Shown: positions 35,101 to 43,257 of the stretch, one piece after another
Layout: every line of letters starts with the position of its first letter
Position numbering within the stretch: the first letter of the stretch is position 1
Source of the DNA: Paraburkholderia guartelaensis
Lineage (GTDB): Bacteria; Pseudomonadota; Gammaproteobacteria; Burkholderiales; Burkholderiaceae
Length of the DNA stretch: 64,000 nt
Reading direction: 5' to 3'
Assembly: GCF_004353905.1 (NCBI RefSeq)
Contig: NZ_SMOD01000022.1
Location: forward strand, 1-64,000
Made by a program: the position numbers and the translations under genes
Notes under the pieces: model-generated
Told to the model about the DNA's origin: nothing
The model's database searches: none
Seen by the model: the letters and a program-made list of their open reading frames with translations, nothing else

Positions 35101-35826
35101 ATGATCGAACTTCGCAAGGCAGACCAACGCGGCCGCGGTGAACATGGCTGGCTCAGCTCGCGTCACACGTTTTCGTTTGCCAACTACTACGATCCGAAGC
35201 AAGTGGGCTTCTCGGACCTGCTCGTGATCAACGACGACCGCGTGGCCCCGGCGCGCGGCTTCGGCAAGCACCCGCACCGCGACATGGAAATCTTCTCGTA
35301 CGTGCTGGAAGGCGCGCTGGAGCACAAGGACTCGATGGGTACGGGCTCGGTGATCGTCCCCGGCGACGTGCAGTTGATGAGCGCCGGCACCGGTGTCGCG
35401 CACAGCGAGTTCAACCACTCGGCCGACGAAGGGGTGCACTTCCTGCAGATCTGGATTGCACCGAACGTGAAGGGCGCGCAGCCGCGCTACCAGCAGAAGA
35501 ACATCGCCGATGAGGAAAAGCGCGGCAAGTTCCGCCTGATCCTCTCGCCGGACGGTGCCGAAGACTCGCTGCAGCTGCGCCAGGACGCACGCGTGTATGC
35601 CGGCCGCCTCGACGGCGCGGAAACGGCGAAGGTCGAAGTGGACGCCGACCGCTACGCTTACGTTCACGTGGCGCGCGGCAGCGTGAAGCTGAACGGCGTG
35701 GAACTGGGCGAGGGCGACGGCGCGCGCATCCGCTCCGAGCGCGAGTTGAGCTTCAGCGACGGACACGATGCCGAGGTCCTCGTGTTCGATCTGCGTAATA
35801 TCGAAGTGTCGGAGCTCTGGTCTTAA
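35101..35826 (+). CDS. Pirin-family protein
   Basis: A 241-residue bicupin. It begins MIELRKADQRGRGEHGWLSS and carries the pirin metal-site block FGKHPHRDMEIFSYVLEGALEH, then GTGVAHSEFNHS and the segment VHFLQIWIAPN. Bacterial pirins such as YhhW have quercetinase activity; the real substrate here is not known. GGAGAGA stands ahead of the ATG. DoxX follows 132 bp later in the same direction. Confidence 0.93.
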   Translation: MIELRKADQRGRGEHGWLSSRHTFSFANYYDPKQVGFSDLLVINDDRVAPARGFGKHPHRDMEIFSYVLEGALEHKDSMGTGSVIVPGDVQLMSAGTGVAHSEFNHSADEGVHFLQIWIAPNVKGAQPRYQQKNIADEEKRGKFRLILSPDGAEDSLQLRQDARVYAGRLDGAETAKVEVDADRYAYVHVARGSVKLNGVELGEGDGARIRSERELSFSDGHDAEVLVFDLRNIEVSELWS

Positions 35827-35958
35827 CTCCGGCGTTGCGCCTGAGGTTATGCTGGCGCAGACCGGCGCGCGGCGGTCCGCTCACTGAAAGCGGGCCGCCG
35901 CCCGGCAAAGCGCGAACTGATACGTAGTGAACTGCTTAAAACTTATTCGGAGAAAACC

Positions 35959-36372
35959 ATGCGATATAACCTGTTCGGGCCGGGCAACGACGTCGTGCTG
36001 CTGGTCTCACGCATTCTGCTGACTTCCCTGTTCATCCTGTTCGGCTGGTCCAAGATCACCGGCTTTTCGGGCACGGTCGACTACATGGCGCACGTGGGCG
36101 CGCCCGTGCCGATGCTGTCGGCAGCCATCGCCGTGATCATGGAGTTCGCGGTCGGCATTCTGCTGCTCGTGGGCTTCTACACGCGGCCGCTCGCCGTGCT
36201 GCTCGCGATCTATACCGTTGCGACAGCCTTTATCGGCCATCACTTCTGGACCATGACCGGCGCCGATCAAATGGCGAACATGATCAACTTCTACAAAAAC
36301 ATCAGCATCGCCGGCGGCCTGCTCGCACTCGCGGTAACGGGTCCGGGAGCGATCTCGATCGACAGGAAGTAA
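35959..36372 (+). CDS. DoxX-family membrane protein
   Basis: A 137-residue protein with four hydrophobic segments and the DoxX start LLVSRILLTSLFILFGWSKI, followed by MEFAVGILLLVGFYTRPLA and the NFYKNISIAGGLLAL end. DoxX relatives are linked to quinone or thiol oxidation and stress responses; the exact role is unknown. Together with pirin and the divergent LysR gene it makes a familiar redox-response group. A strong terminator follows. Confidence 0.9.
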   Translation: MRYNLFGPGNDVVLLVSRILLTSLFILFGWSKITGFSGTVDYMAHVGAPVPMLSAAIAVIMEFAVGILLLVGFYTRPLAVLLAIYTVATAFIGHHFWTMTGADQMANMINFYKNISIAGGLLALAVTGPGAISIDRK

Positions 36373-36395
36373 GGCACGGTTTTTTGACTGTAGAG

Positions 36396-36430
36396 AAGGC
36401 GCGATGCCGGTTGGCATCGCGCCTTTTTTG
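36396..36430 (+). terminator. Terminator of the pirin-doxX unit
   Basis: A 13-bp perfect stem (core AAGGCGCGATGCC) with loop GGTT is followed by a run of T, 24 bp after the doxX stop codon. Confidence 0.93.
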
Positions 36431-36440
36431 TGTCCCTGAA

Positions 36441-36492
36441 AATTTGATCAAATTTACTTCAGCATTTCGCCATGCGAAGATTTGATCAAATC
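36441..36492. promoter_or_regulatory. Two 14-bp palindromes around TTTGATCAAA, probable GntR operators
   Basis: AATTTGATCAAATT (36441-36454) and GATTTGATCAAATC (36479-36492) are each perfect palindromes, with centres 38 bp apart. They stand directly before a ribosome site and the gntR gene at 36636, so autoregulation by two dimers is likely. Confidence 0.65.
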
Positions 36493-36506
36493 TCAAGGAG
36501 ACACGC

Positions 36507-36639
36507 ATGCAAACGCGTCAAGGCGTGAACTGGGAACGCGCGCATCGTGTGCCCGGAAACGACCGAAACCGCCGTCGACAGCCTGCTCGCCGCCTTCGAT
36601 GCCTGCGTGAATGAACTGAGTGAACCAGGCGAACGATGA
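36507..36639 (+). pseudogene. Small disrupted reading frame before gntR
   Basis: AAGGAG precedes ATG at 36507 (MQTRQGVNWER). In the next frame, without its own ATG, the sequence reads RIVCPETTETAVDSLLAAFD and on to a TGA that overlaps the gntR ATG as ATGA. Joining the two needs one base removed in the GCGCGC run near 36540, giving about 43 residues. It may be a frameshifted small gene or the two ends of a larger gene lost by deletion. No family was recognised. Confidence 0.4.
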
Positions 36640-37313
36640 AGACACGCTCGCATCAATCGCTGCAGGACGAGACTTACGCCACGCTGCGCCGCTGGCTGAG
36701 CCTCGGGCGCTTCGTGCCGGGCGAGCGTCTGCGCATCCACGCGCTCGCGGAACAACTGGGCGTAGGCGAGATGCCGGTGCGCGCGGCGCTCGTGCGCCTC
36801 GCAGGCGAGTCTGCACTCGTGAACCTGCCCAACCGCGGCGTAGTGGTGCCGCAGCTCACGCGCGCGCAGTTCGACGACGTGCTCAACGTGCGCGTGATGC
36901 TCGAAGGCGAAGCGGCGTTTCTCGCCGCCACGCGCCTCGCCGCCGGCGAAATCGCGCAGCTCGACGCCATCTGCGCGCAGATGGCCGAGGCGCTCGCGCA
37001 GAACAAGCGAGCACGCTATCTCGACGCCAACGAAGACTTCCACCTCGTCCTCTATCGCGCGAGCGGCTCGCCGCTGCTCGTGGATCTGATCGAAACGGTG
37101 TGGCTCCAGGTGGGCCCGATCTCGAACCTGCTGTTCGACGATGCCGACTTTGCGCGCACGCTCAACGATGCGCACGAAGGCCTCATGCGGCGGCTCAAAC
37201 GCCGCGACGCGCAAGGCGCGCGGCGAGCCGTAGAACGTGACCTGCGCCACGCGGCGAAGTCGTTGCGCACGCATTGCCTGCCCGACGATCCGCATATTGC
37301 AAACACGGCTTGA
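36636..37313 (+). CDS. GntR-family regulator (FCD subfamily)
   Basis: A 225-residue protein. The winged helix runs from DETYATLRRWLSLGRFVPGE to LGVGEMPVRAALVRLAGE, followed by the FCD ligand domain with NEDFHLVLYRASGSPLL and the histidine in LNDAHEGLMRRL. Twin palindromes upstream are its likely operators. The usual P-R of the recognition helix start (SRTPVREAL) is GEMPVRAAL here. The effector is unknown; the FUSC gene 57 bp downstream is a possible co-regulated partner. Confidence 0.9.
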   Translation: MKTRSHQSLQDETYATLRRWLSLGRFVPGERLRIHALAEQLGVGEMPVRAALVRLAGESALVNLPNRGVVVPQLTRAQFDDVLNVRVMLEGEAAFLAATRLAAGEIAQLDAICAQMAEALAQNKRARYLDANEDFHLVLYRASGSPLLVDLIETVWLQVGPISNLLFDDADFARTLNDAHEGLMRRLKRRDAQGARRAVERDLRHAAKSLRTHCLPDDPHIANTA

Positions 37314-37370
37314 TATGCTTGGCAGCGCGCCCGCCCGGCCTCACGTTCTCCTTACGACCGATTACGCTCG

Positions 37371-37928
37371 ATGCACGACCCACAAGACAACCTCTACGCG
37401 TATCTCACTTCGCTCCAGCAATCGGCGCTGGGCGCGCTCAAGCGCCTGCCACTCAAGAGCCGCGCCGCGCAAGGCACACTCATGGCGATGCGCGCCGTGT
37501 GCGCGGCAGGCCTTGCATACAGCATCGGCCGCGCGCTCCACACCGAACAGGCGTTCTGGGCCGCGATCACGGCGATTGCCGTCACCCAGCACGATTACGC
37601 CGATACGCTCGCGCAGTCGCGCGACCAGTTCATCGGCGCGATTGCGGGCGGCGCGGTGGGGCTCGCGACGGCGGCGTTCGGCCCGGAAAATCTCGCGGCC
37701 TACCTCGTAGCCGTGAGCGTGGTAATCATCGGCTGCTGGTGCCTGAGCGTGAGCACCGCCGCGCGGTTGGGTGCGATCACCACTACCATCGTGCTGCTCG
37801 TGCCCATGAACGGGCCGGTATGGGACGTCGCGCTCTTTCGCGTGGCGCAGGTCGCCATCGGCATGGCCTGCGCGGTGCCGGTCAGCTGGCTGTTTTCGTA
37901 TATCGAACGGCGCTGGCTGCAGTTGTGA
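37371..37928 (+). CDS. FUSC-like membrane protein (aromatic acid exporter type)
   Basis: A 185-residue protein with about five to six hydrophobic segments. The segment AMRAVCAAGLAYSIGRAL, the core FWAAITAIAVTQHDYADTLAQSRDQFIGAIAGG and the late VALFRVAQVAIGMACAVPVSWL match the FUSC/ArAE half-module. Such proteins export aromatic acids or similar compounds, usually as larger two-module proteins; this is a single module. Regulation by the preceding GntR protein is inferred from position. Confidence 0.82.
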   Translation: MHDPQDNLYAYLTSLQQSALGALKRLPLKSRAAQGTLMAMRAVCAAGLAYSIGRALHTEQAFWAAITAIAVTQHDYADTLAQSRDQFIGAIAGGAVGLATAAFGPENLAAYLVAVSVVIIGCWCLSVSTAARLGAITTTIVLLVPMNGPVWDVALFRVAQVAIGMACAVPVSWLFSYIERRWLQL

Positions 37929-38195
37929 GCCGCTTCTCTCAACGCATGCGAAATAAACCATCTCCGCGCGCTCAGGAATCCGGCCCGCGTTAGCGGCGAT
38001 AATTGGTGCCGCTGTGCGGCGCAGGTTGCCGCGGGGCAAAATCTGCGGCGCGTGCGCACAGTCGCCCCGCAAATGCCCCCGCCGATGCGAAATCGTGCGA
38101 AACTCCCCCGCCGCGCTCTGCCGTCGTCGTGTCGATCACGGCAACTTTTCGGGGCGCAATCGAGATCGCAACCCACGCCGCCGCAAATTCACCCT

Positions 38196-38324
38196 ATGAA
38201 CACCACCACCCGTCCCGCCGCTTCGAACGCCAAGTCCAGCAAGTCTATCTCGCTCCTGCAAATGCTCGCGCTGATCGGCGCTGTCGGCATCGCGGCCTCG
38301 CTGCTGTTCCGCTACTTCCTGTGA
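38196..38324 (+). CDS. Small single-helix membrane protein
   Basis: A 42-residue product: a Ser/Thr/Lys-rich N-terminus and one transmembrane segment (LLQMLALIGAVGIAASLLFRYF). No function is known. It lies 40 bp before the rubredoxin gene in the same direction and may be co-expressed. The frame is open upstream but only this ATG gives a sensible protein. Confidence 0.6.
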   Translation: MNTTTRPAASNAKSSKSISLLQMLALIGAVGIAASLLFRYFL

Positions 38325-38364
38325 GCGCAGCGCGTCCGGGGCATCAAGCCAACCGTTTTTGCTT

Positions 38365-38781
38365 ATGTACAAGAAAGGCGTCGCCCTCGAAATCCAGTTC
38401 TCTCCTGAACGCCTGAATGACGGCGCAGGCGACCCGTACTGGATCGACCTCACCGCCGACGAAGCCGCCGCGCTGCTCGCCACGCTGCAAAGCAAGCTCG
38501 CTGAACGCGAGAGCACCGCAGCGCCGCTCGTCGTCGCGCTCGACACCCCGCCCGAAGGCACCGCACCTGAGGCATCCGCAAACGCCTCGACGGCTGCGGC
38601 CAGCGCCGACGACGGCCTCAAGCAATGGGTCTGCGTGATTTGCGGCTGGGTATACGACGAAGCGGCTGGCGCCCCTGACGACGGCCTCGCTCCCGGCACC
38701 CGCTGGGCCGACGTGCCCGACGACTGGCGCTGCCCGCTCTGCGACGTGGGCAAGGAAGACTTCGCGCTCGTCGAGTTCTGA
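38365..38781 (+). CDS. Rubredoxin-domain protein with an N-terminal extension
   Basis: A 138-residue protein. Residues 88-134 are a rubredoxin: WVCVICGWVYDEAAG with Cys90 and Cys93, WADVPDDWRCPLCDVGKEDF with Cys123 and Cys126, so the iron site is complete. Rubredoxins carry single electrons, for example to alkane hydroxylases. The first 85 residues are unusual: a short folded-looking segment (MYKKGVALEIQFSPERL) and an Ala-rich linker. No partner reductase or hydroxylase is adjacent. Confidence 0.9.
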   Translation: MYKKGVALEIQFSPERLNDGAGDPYWIDLTADEAAALLATLQSKLAERESTAAPLVVALDTPPEGTAPEASANASTAAASADDGLKQWVCVICGWVYDEAAGAPDDGLAPGTRWADVPDDWRCPLCDVGKEDFALVEF

Positions 38782-38807
38782 CGCGCGCCGTCAAAGGCGC
38801 GCGGCGC

Positions 38808-39674
38808 TCATACGCCCACGCGCCCGAGCGGCTCGTAGAAAAGCGCAAACAACTCCGACTGCGAACTCACGCCGAGCTTGGCGTAAATATGCTTCTTGTG
38901 CGCACGCACGGTCTCGAACGAAATTTCGAGCCGCTCCGCAATTGCGCGCGTGGAAAAGCCGCTCAGGCTCAAACGCACCACTTCGATCTCGCGCGCAGTG
39001 AGCGGCACACGTCCGCTTTGCTGCGTGACCGCCTCGATGCGGCTCGCAAAGCCCGCCTCGCTCAACTGCCCCTGCTGCGCCGCGCTGTCGGCTTCAGCCG
39101 AGTCGGACGCGACCGCCTCGGCAACACCCTCGGCAAACGTCTCATACGCGAGCCGCTGCTTCATGAGCGCGACCACCCACGGCGCGAACATCGCGAACAA
39201 CGCAATATCGCGCTCCGTGTAATGGTGCTTTGCGCCTAGCGAGAAAATCAGCGTGCGCGCTTCGTCGAGCGGCACGTTGAACTGCACTTCATCGCCGATG
39301 ATGTTGCTCTTGAAGTAGCGCTGGTAGTAGTCCGTCATGCTGAAATTATCGGGCGCGACCTCGGCGAGCGTGACGAGCCCTGCGCGCGGCTTTTCGCTGG
39401 CGTTCAGATAGAACGGATCGAGCAGGTACATCCCCTCCAGATACGCGCGGAACAAGAGATCCACGGTGCCGTCGGGCATGGGCGACTCGGCGCATACGAG
39501 CGGCGCGCGATCGCGCCGGAAGACGAGCGCAACCCAGTTGTCGAACGCGACGAAGCGCTCGATCACACGCGTCATGCGGGTCCAGAAGTCGGGGCCGTCG
39601 AGGGCATCGATCAGCGTCGCGATATGGTGATGGAACGCACGGTCTTGCCAGTCCAGTTCCATGAGGGGCTCCAT
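38808..39674 (-). CDS. LuxR-family transcriptional regulator
   Basis: A 288-residue protein with a C-terminal LuxR helix-turn-helix: PLTAREIEVVRLSLSGFSTR, then AIAERLEISFETVRAHKKHI and YAKLGVSSQSELFALF. The N-terminal 200 residues form an unassigned sensor region with no autoinducer-binding signature seen. GGAGG five bases before ATG 39674 sets the start. It is divergent from the nitrilase gene across 118 bp, so it probably controls the nitrilase/permease pair; that is inference. Confidence 0.88.
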   Translation of the reverse strand: MEPLMELDWQDRAFHHHIATLIDALDGPDFWTRMTRVIERFVAFDNWVALVFRRDRAPLVCAESPMPDGTVDLLFRAYLEGMYLLDPFYLNASEKPRAGLVTLAEVAPDNFSMTDYYQRYFKSNIIGDEVQFNVPLDEARTLIFSLGAKHHYTERDIALFAMFAPWVVALMKQRLAYETFAEGVAEAVASDSAEADSAAQQGQLSEAGFASRIEAVTQQSGRVPLTAREIEVVRLSLSGFSTRAIAERLEISFETVRAHKKHIYAKLGVSSQSELFALFYEPLGRVGV

Positions 39675-39792
39675 GGGTCCTCCGATCAGGGTACCCCTGC
39701 AGGGTAATTTCTCGACAAAAATAACGTGGAGATAATAGCCGCTCCAGACGCCCACGCGGTGCTTTACGTAATACATAAGGAAGGAGACAGGC

Positions 39793-40623
39793 ATGCAACT
39801 CGAACTCGCGCAGATCCCGATCGTGGACGGCGCAGTCGCTCCCAACCTCGCCCGCGTACTCGACGCAACGGCCAAGCGCCGCGAAGGCAGCGATCTCATC
39901 GTCTTTCCCGAAGCCACGCTCACGGGTTTTCCCACCCGCGAGAACGTGCGCGACGTGGCCGAATCGCTCGACGGTCCGTCCTTGAGCAAAGTGCGTGACG
40001 CCGCGCGCGCCGCGAATATCGGCGTGGCGGTCGGCCTCGCCGAGCGCGACGGCGACCGCTTCTACAACACGACCGTGCTGATCGACGAACGCGGCGACAT
40101 TGCGCTGCGTTACCGCAAGACCCATCTGTGGGCCACGGACGTGGGCGTGTTCACGCCTGGCGATCGCTTCGAGGTGTGCGAATTCAAGGGCACGACCGTT
40201 GGTCTCCTGATCTGCTACGACATCGAGTTTCCCGAAACGGCGCGCGCCGTGGCCTCGCTCGGCGCGGAAATGCTCGTCGTCACGAACGGCAATATGGATC
40301 CATTCGGCCCCGTGCATCGCCGCGCGATCGTCGCGCGAGCGATGGAGAACCAGATGTTCGCCGCGCTCGTGAACCGCACCGGCGACGGCGACGACAACCT
40401 CACGTTCCCCGGCGAAACGGCGCTCGTGAGCCCGTTCGGCGACGTGCTCTGCGAGTTGAAAACCGAAGACGCCGTGCTGCACGCGAAGGTGGATCGCGCG
40501 CTGCTCGCGCAAAGCCGCGAACATTACAGCTATCTGCACGACGCACGCATTGCGCTCAATCTCGCGGACGAGAACGACGCGCAAGGCCATCGCTCGCTCA
40601 ATATCCGCCCGCGCACGCGTTAA
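39793..40623 (+). CDS. Carbon-nitrogen hydrolase (nitrilase superfamily)
   Basis: A 276-residue amidase-type enzyme with the full Glu-Lys-Cys triad: Glu40 in VFPEATLTGF, Lys109 in YRKTHLW and Cys141 in LLICYDIEFPE. The C-terminal NLTFPGETALVSPFGDVL fits the family. It hydrolyses an amide or similar C-N bond; the substrate is unknown. AGGAAGGAG precedes the ATG. An APC amino-acid permease gene follows 123 bp later, suggesting uptake and hydrolysis of a nitrogen compound. Confidence 0.92.
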   Translation: MQLELAQIPIVDGAVAPNLARVLDATAKRREGSDLIVFPEATLTGFPTRENVRDVAESLDGPSLSKVRDAARAANIGVAVGLAERDGDRFYNTTVLIDERGDIALRYRKTHLWATDVGVFTPGDRFEVCEFKGTTVGLLICYDIEFPETARAVASLGAEMLVVTNGNMDPFGPVHRRAIVARAMENQMFAALVNRTGDGDDNLTFPGETALVSPFGDVLCELKTEDAVLHAKVDRALLAQSREHYSYLHDARIALNLADENDAQGHRSLNIRPRTR

Positions 40624-40746
40624 AGGCGCACAGCAGCAAGACCAGGTAACAAGCCCGGCAATCAGCGATCCGGCAAGCCGCCATGCGCGGCTCGCCTGGC
40701 TCGCCCATGCCTGCCAGAACCGCAGCACCCAGGAGACAACTGCATC

Positions 40747-42102
40747 ATGAAGCCTGCCTCGCCGTCGCATGAACGCGGCACTCAAGAACCTCACCTGAAG
40801 CGCACGCTCGGCCTGCCGTCCGTGCTCCTGTTCGGCCTCGCCTATATGGCGCCGCTGATCGTCTACGGCACCTACGGCGTGCTCGCCGGCGCGAGCCAGG
40901 ATACCGCCGCCCTCGCGTACCTCATCGCGCTAATCGCAATCGTCTTCACGGCGCTCAGCTACGGCAAGCTCGCGCGCCTTTTCCCAGTGGCGGGTTCGGC
41001 CTACACGTACACGCGCAAGAGCTTCAATTCGCACCTGGGCTTCATGATCGGCTGGGCCACACTGCTCGATTACTTCTTCCTGCCGATGGTGATCTGGCTG
41101 ATCGGCGCGGCGTATCTTGGCGCGGCGTTCCCGAGCGTGCCCACGTGGATCTGGATCGTCGCGTTCATCGTGCTCACGAGTGTGCTGAACGTCATCGGCA
41201 TCGAACTCGCCGCGCGCTTCAACATCGTGCTGATGATCGTGCAGCTCGGCATCGCGGCAATGTTCGTAGTCCTGTGTTTGCACTACGCCTCCGCGGCCGC
41301 GGGCCCGGGCGGCCTCATCACGGCGCAGCCGTTCTTCCAGCCGCACGTGCCTCTCTCGGCCACGATGGCGGGCGCTGCGATCGCCGCGTATTCGTACCTC
41401 GGCTTCGACGCCGTTTCCACGCTCACCGAGGAAACCATCGAACCGGAAAAGACCATCCCGCGCGCCATCGTGCTGATCGCGCTGGTGGGCGGCGCGATCT
41501 TCGTGATCGCTGCGTACACGCTGCAGCTCGCGCATCCGGGCGCCGTGTTCAAGGACCCGGATTCGGCCGCATTCGAAATCGCTCGCAAGGTGGGCGGCGA
41601 TATCTTCGTGACGATTTTCCTCGCAGGCCTGATCCTCGCGCAGTTCGCCTCGGGCATCTCCGCGCAAGCCAGCGTGGGGCGTCTGCTCTACGCGATGGGC
41701 CGCGATGAGGTGCTGCCGAAGTCGATTTTCGGCTACATTCACCCGCGCTTTCGCACGCCTGCGATCAACATCGCGATTGCCGGTATCGTCGGTTTGATCG
41801 CGCTGAAGCTCGACGTGGCCACGTCCACCTCGTTCATCAACTTCGGTGCGTTCCTCGCGTTCACTTCGGTGAACCTGTGCGTGATCCGCCAGTACTTCAG
41901 CGGCGCGGCGGGCACGCGTGGCTTTGGGTTCCTCGGCGGTGTGGTGTTCCCGTTGATCGGCGCCGTGACCGACATCTGGCTGCTGTGCAGCCTCGAAAAG
42001 ACCGCCATCGTGCTCGGCGTGATCTGGTTCGTGCTCGGCCTCGTGTACCTCGGCTGGATCACGCGGTGCTTCCGCCAGGCGCCGCCCGAAATGGCGGTAT
42101 AA
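40747..42102 (+). CDS. APC-family amino-acid permease
   Basis: A 451-residue, 12-helix transporter. The first helix has FGLAYMAPLIVYGTYGV in place of the common GSGIF-type loop, followed by AYTYTRKSFNSHLGFMIGW, the helix-6 segment YSYLGFDAVSTLTEETIEPEKTIPRAI, and RDEVLPKSIFGYIHPRFRTP. Such proteins import amino acids or amines. It is probably an operon with the nitrilase gene. A terminator follows at 42139. Confidence 0.92.
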   Translation: MKPASPSHERGTQEPHLKRTLGLPSVLLFGLAYMAPLIVYGTYGVLAGASQDTAALAYLIALIAIVFTALSYGKLARLFPVAGSAYTYTRKSFNSHLGFMIGWATLLDYFFLPMVIWLIGAAYLGAAFPSVPTWIWIVAFIVLTSVLNVIGIELAARFNIVLMIVQLGIAAMFVVLCLHYASAAAGPGGLITAQPFFQPHVPLSATMAGAAIAAYSYLGFDAVSTLTEETIEPEKTIPRAIVLIALVGGAIFVIAAYTLQLAHPGAVFKDPDSAAFEIARKVGGDIFVTIFLAGLILAQFASGISAQASVGRLLYAMGRDEVLPKSIFGYIHPRFRTPAINIAIAGIVGLIALKLDVATSTSFINFGAFLAFTSVNLCVIRQYFSGAAGTRGFGFLGGVVFPLIGAVTDIWLLCSLEKTAIVLGVIWFVLGLVYLGWITRCFRQAPPEMAV

Positions 42103-42138
42103 GCGAAGCGCTTCACACTCGAGTCTGCTTCAAACGAA

Positions 42139-42174
42139 ACGGCGAGCGTCCCTTGCGGGGCGCTCGCCGTTTTT
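42139..42174. terminator. Terminator between the permease and GntR genes
   Basis: Stem ACGGCGAGCG (42139-42148) with CGCTCGCCGT (42161-42170), with a further CCC/GGG pair inside, followed by TTTT on the plus strand. It can serve the permease and possibly the convergent GntR gene. Confidence 0.85.
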
Positions 42175-42200
42175 CCATTCTGCGCAGCGAAAAGAAACGC

Positions 42201-42872
42201 TTAGCTATCCAGACCAGCCAGCCGCGCCGCAGCCATCACTTCGCGCCTGGTATCGAGAATATGCCGCTCGATCAGCGCCACCACTTCATCCACGTCGCGC
42301 CGCTTGCAGGCATCGACGATCGCGTAGTGATCGCTTTGCACCTCGTTCTTCTCCGTATCGAGCGACATGCGCAGATGCGGATATCGATTCGTCGTACTCA
42401 GGCAGTACTCCTCGATCATCTTGCGCAGACGCGCGTTATTCGCGGGCGCGCACAGCGCCAGATGGAACTGGCGGTTGCATTCGGCCCACTCCGCGGGTGA
42501 CGAAGCGGCGTCGTACGCCGCGAGAATGCGCTTCATCACGTCGATGTCGCCGGCCACCATGTTCGGCACCGCGAGCTTCGCCGCGTAGGTCTCCAGCGCC
42601 GCGCGAATGTCCAGCAGCTCGCAGATCTCCTGCGTGGACATGGCGATCACCACCGCGCCGCGATTGAGCTGATAGCTCACGAGCCCTTCGGCCTCGAGCT
42701 GGCGCAGCGCCTCGCGCACGGGAATGCGGCTCGCGCCGAAGCGCTCCGCCAGGCTCTCCTGGCGCAACTGCGCACCGGGCGGCAGTACGCCGCGCAGGAT
42801 CTCGTCGCGCAGCTGGTCGCGGATCGTTTGAGGCAGCGATCGCTGGTCTTCCTTGGCCTGCACTGTCGTCAT
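42201..42872 (-). CDS. GntR-family regulator (FCD subfamily)
   Basis: A 223-residue protein with winged helix IRDQLRDEILRGVLPPGAQL, ERFGASRIPVREALRQLEAE, and an FCD domain with CNRQFHLALCAPANNARL and the histidine in VQSDHYAIVDACKRRD. The start MTTVQAKEDQ matches the family; the 65 codons upstream in frame do not. It is convergent with the permease gene and divergent from a Liv-type binding protein gene, so either could be its target. Confidence 0.9.
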   Translation of the reverse strand: MTTVQAKEDQRSLPQTIRDQLRDEILRGVLPPGAQLRQESLAERFGASRIPVREALRQLEAEGLVSYQLNRGAVVIAMSTQEICELLDIRAALETYAAKLAVPNMVAGDIDVMKRILAAYDAASSPAEWAECNRQFHLALCAPANNARLRKMIEEYCLSTTNRYPHLRMSLDTEKNEVQSDHYAIVDACKRRDVDEVVALIERHILDTRREVMAAARLAGLDS

Positions 42873-42945
42873 GGGCTCGTGGGCGCCGGGCGGACGAACG
42901 CCGTCCGACGAAAAAGTGTTGTCGTCAATATTTTTGCCTGCCAGA

Positions 42946-42957
42946 ATTGGATACAAT
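42946..42957. promoter_or_regulatory. Candidate GntR operator ATTGGATACAAT
   Basis: A near-palindrome (ATTG-N4-CAAT) 75-86 bp before the GntR start. On the minus strand its TTGTAT could act as -35, with AAATAT 17 bp further on. The shape resembles FCD-type operators (TTG-TATA-CAA). Confidence 0.4.
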
Positions 42958-43257
42958 CTGATCGCTTCTGGATATTTATGCTGGTGATACGGATCCGCCA
43001 GCCGTTCCCTCTGTGCCGTGTCCTTGTCTGGAGACTGTATAGGTTTCTGTAAGCACCTGAAAACCAAGCAATTTTAGCGTATCCACCGGGCCGTCCCGGG
43101 GCTGTTGCGTGCGCAACGGTTTCGTCCGGCAAACCGCCATCTGGCGGCCGGTTCCTTTTGCTTCACCCCTGCGCAAAAAGGCACGCCGCGCGCTCCGAAC
43201 GCGGTGCGGGCCCGGCTGCGCCCATGAAAAACGTAGACCGCTGAGGAGAGAACCAGG
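42958..43257. other. Divergent upstream region of the binding-protein gene
   Basis: With the operator part this makes a 385-bp gene-free region between gntR and the Liv-type binding protein. It holds a GC-rich 3' half and ends in GAGGAGAG before the ATG at 43258. No further site was recognised. Confidence 0.4.
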
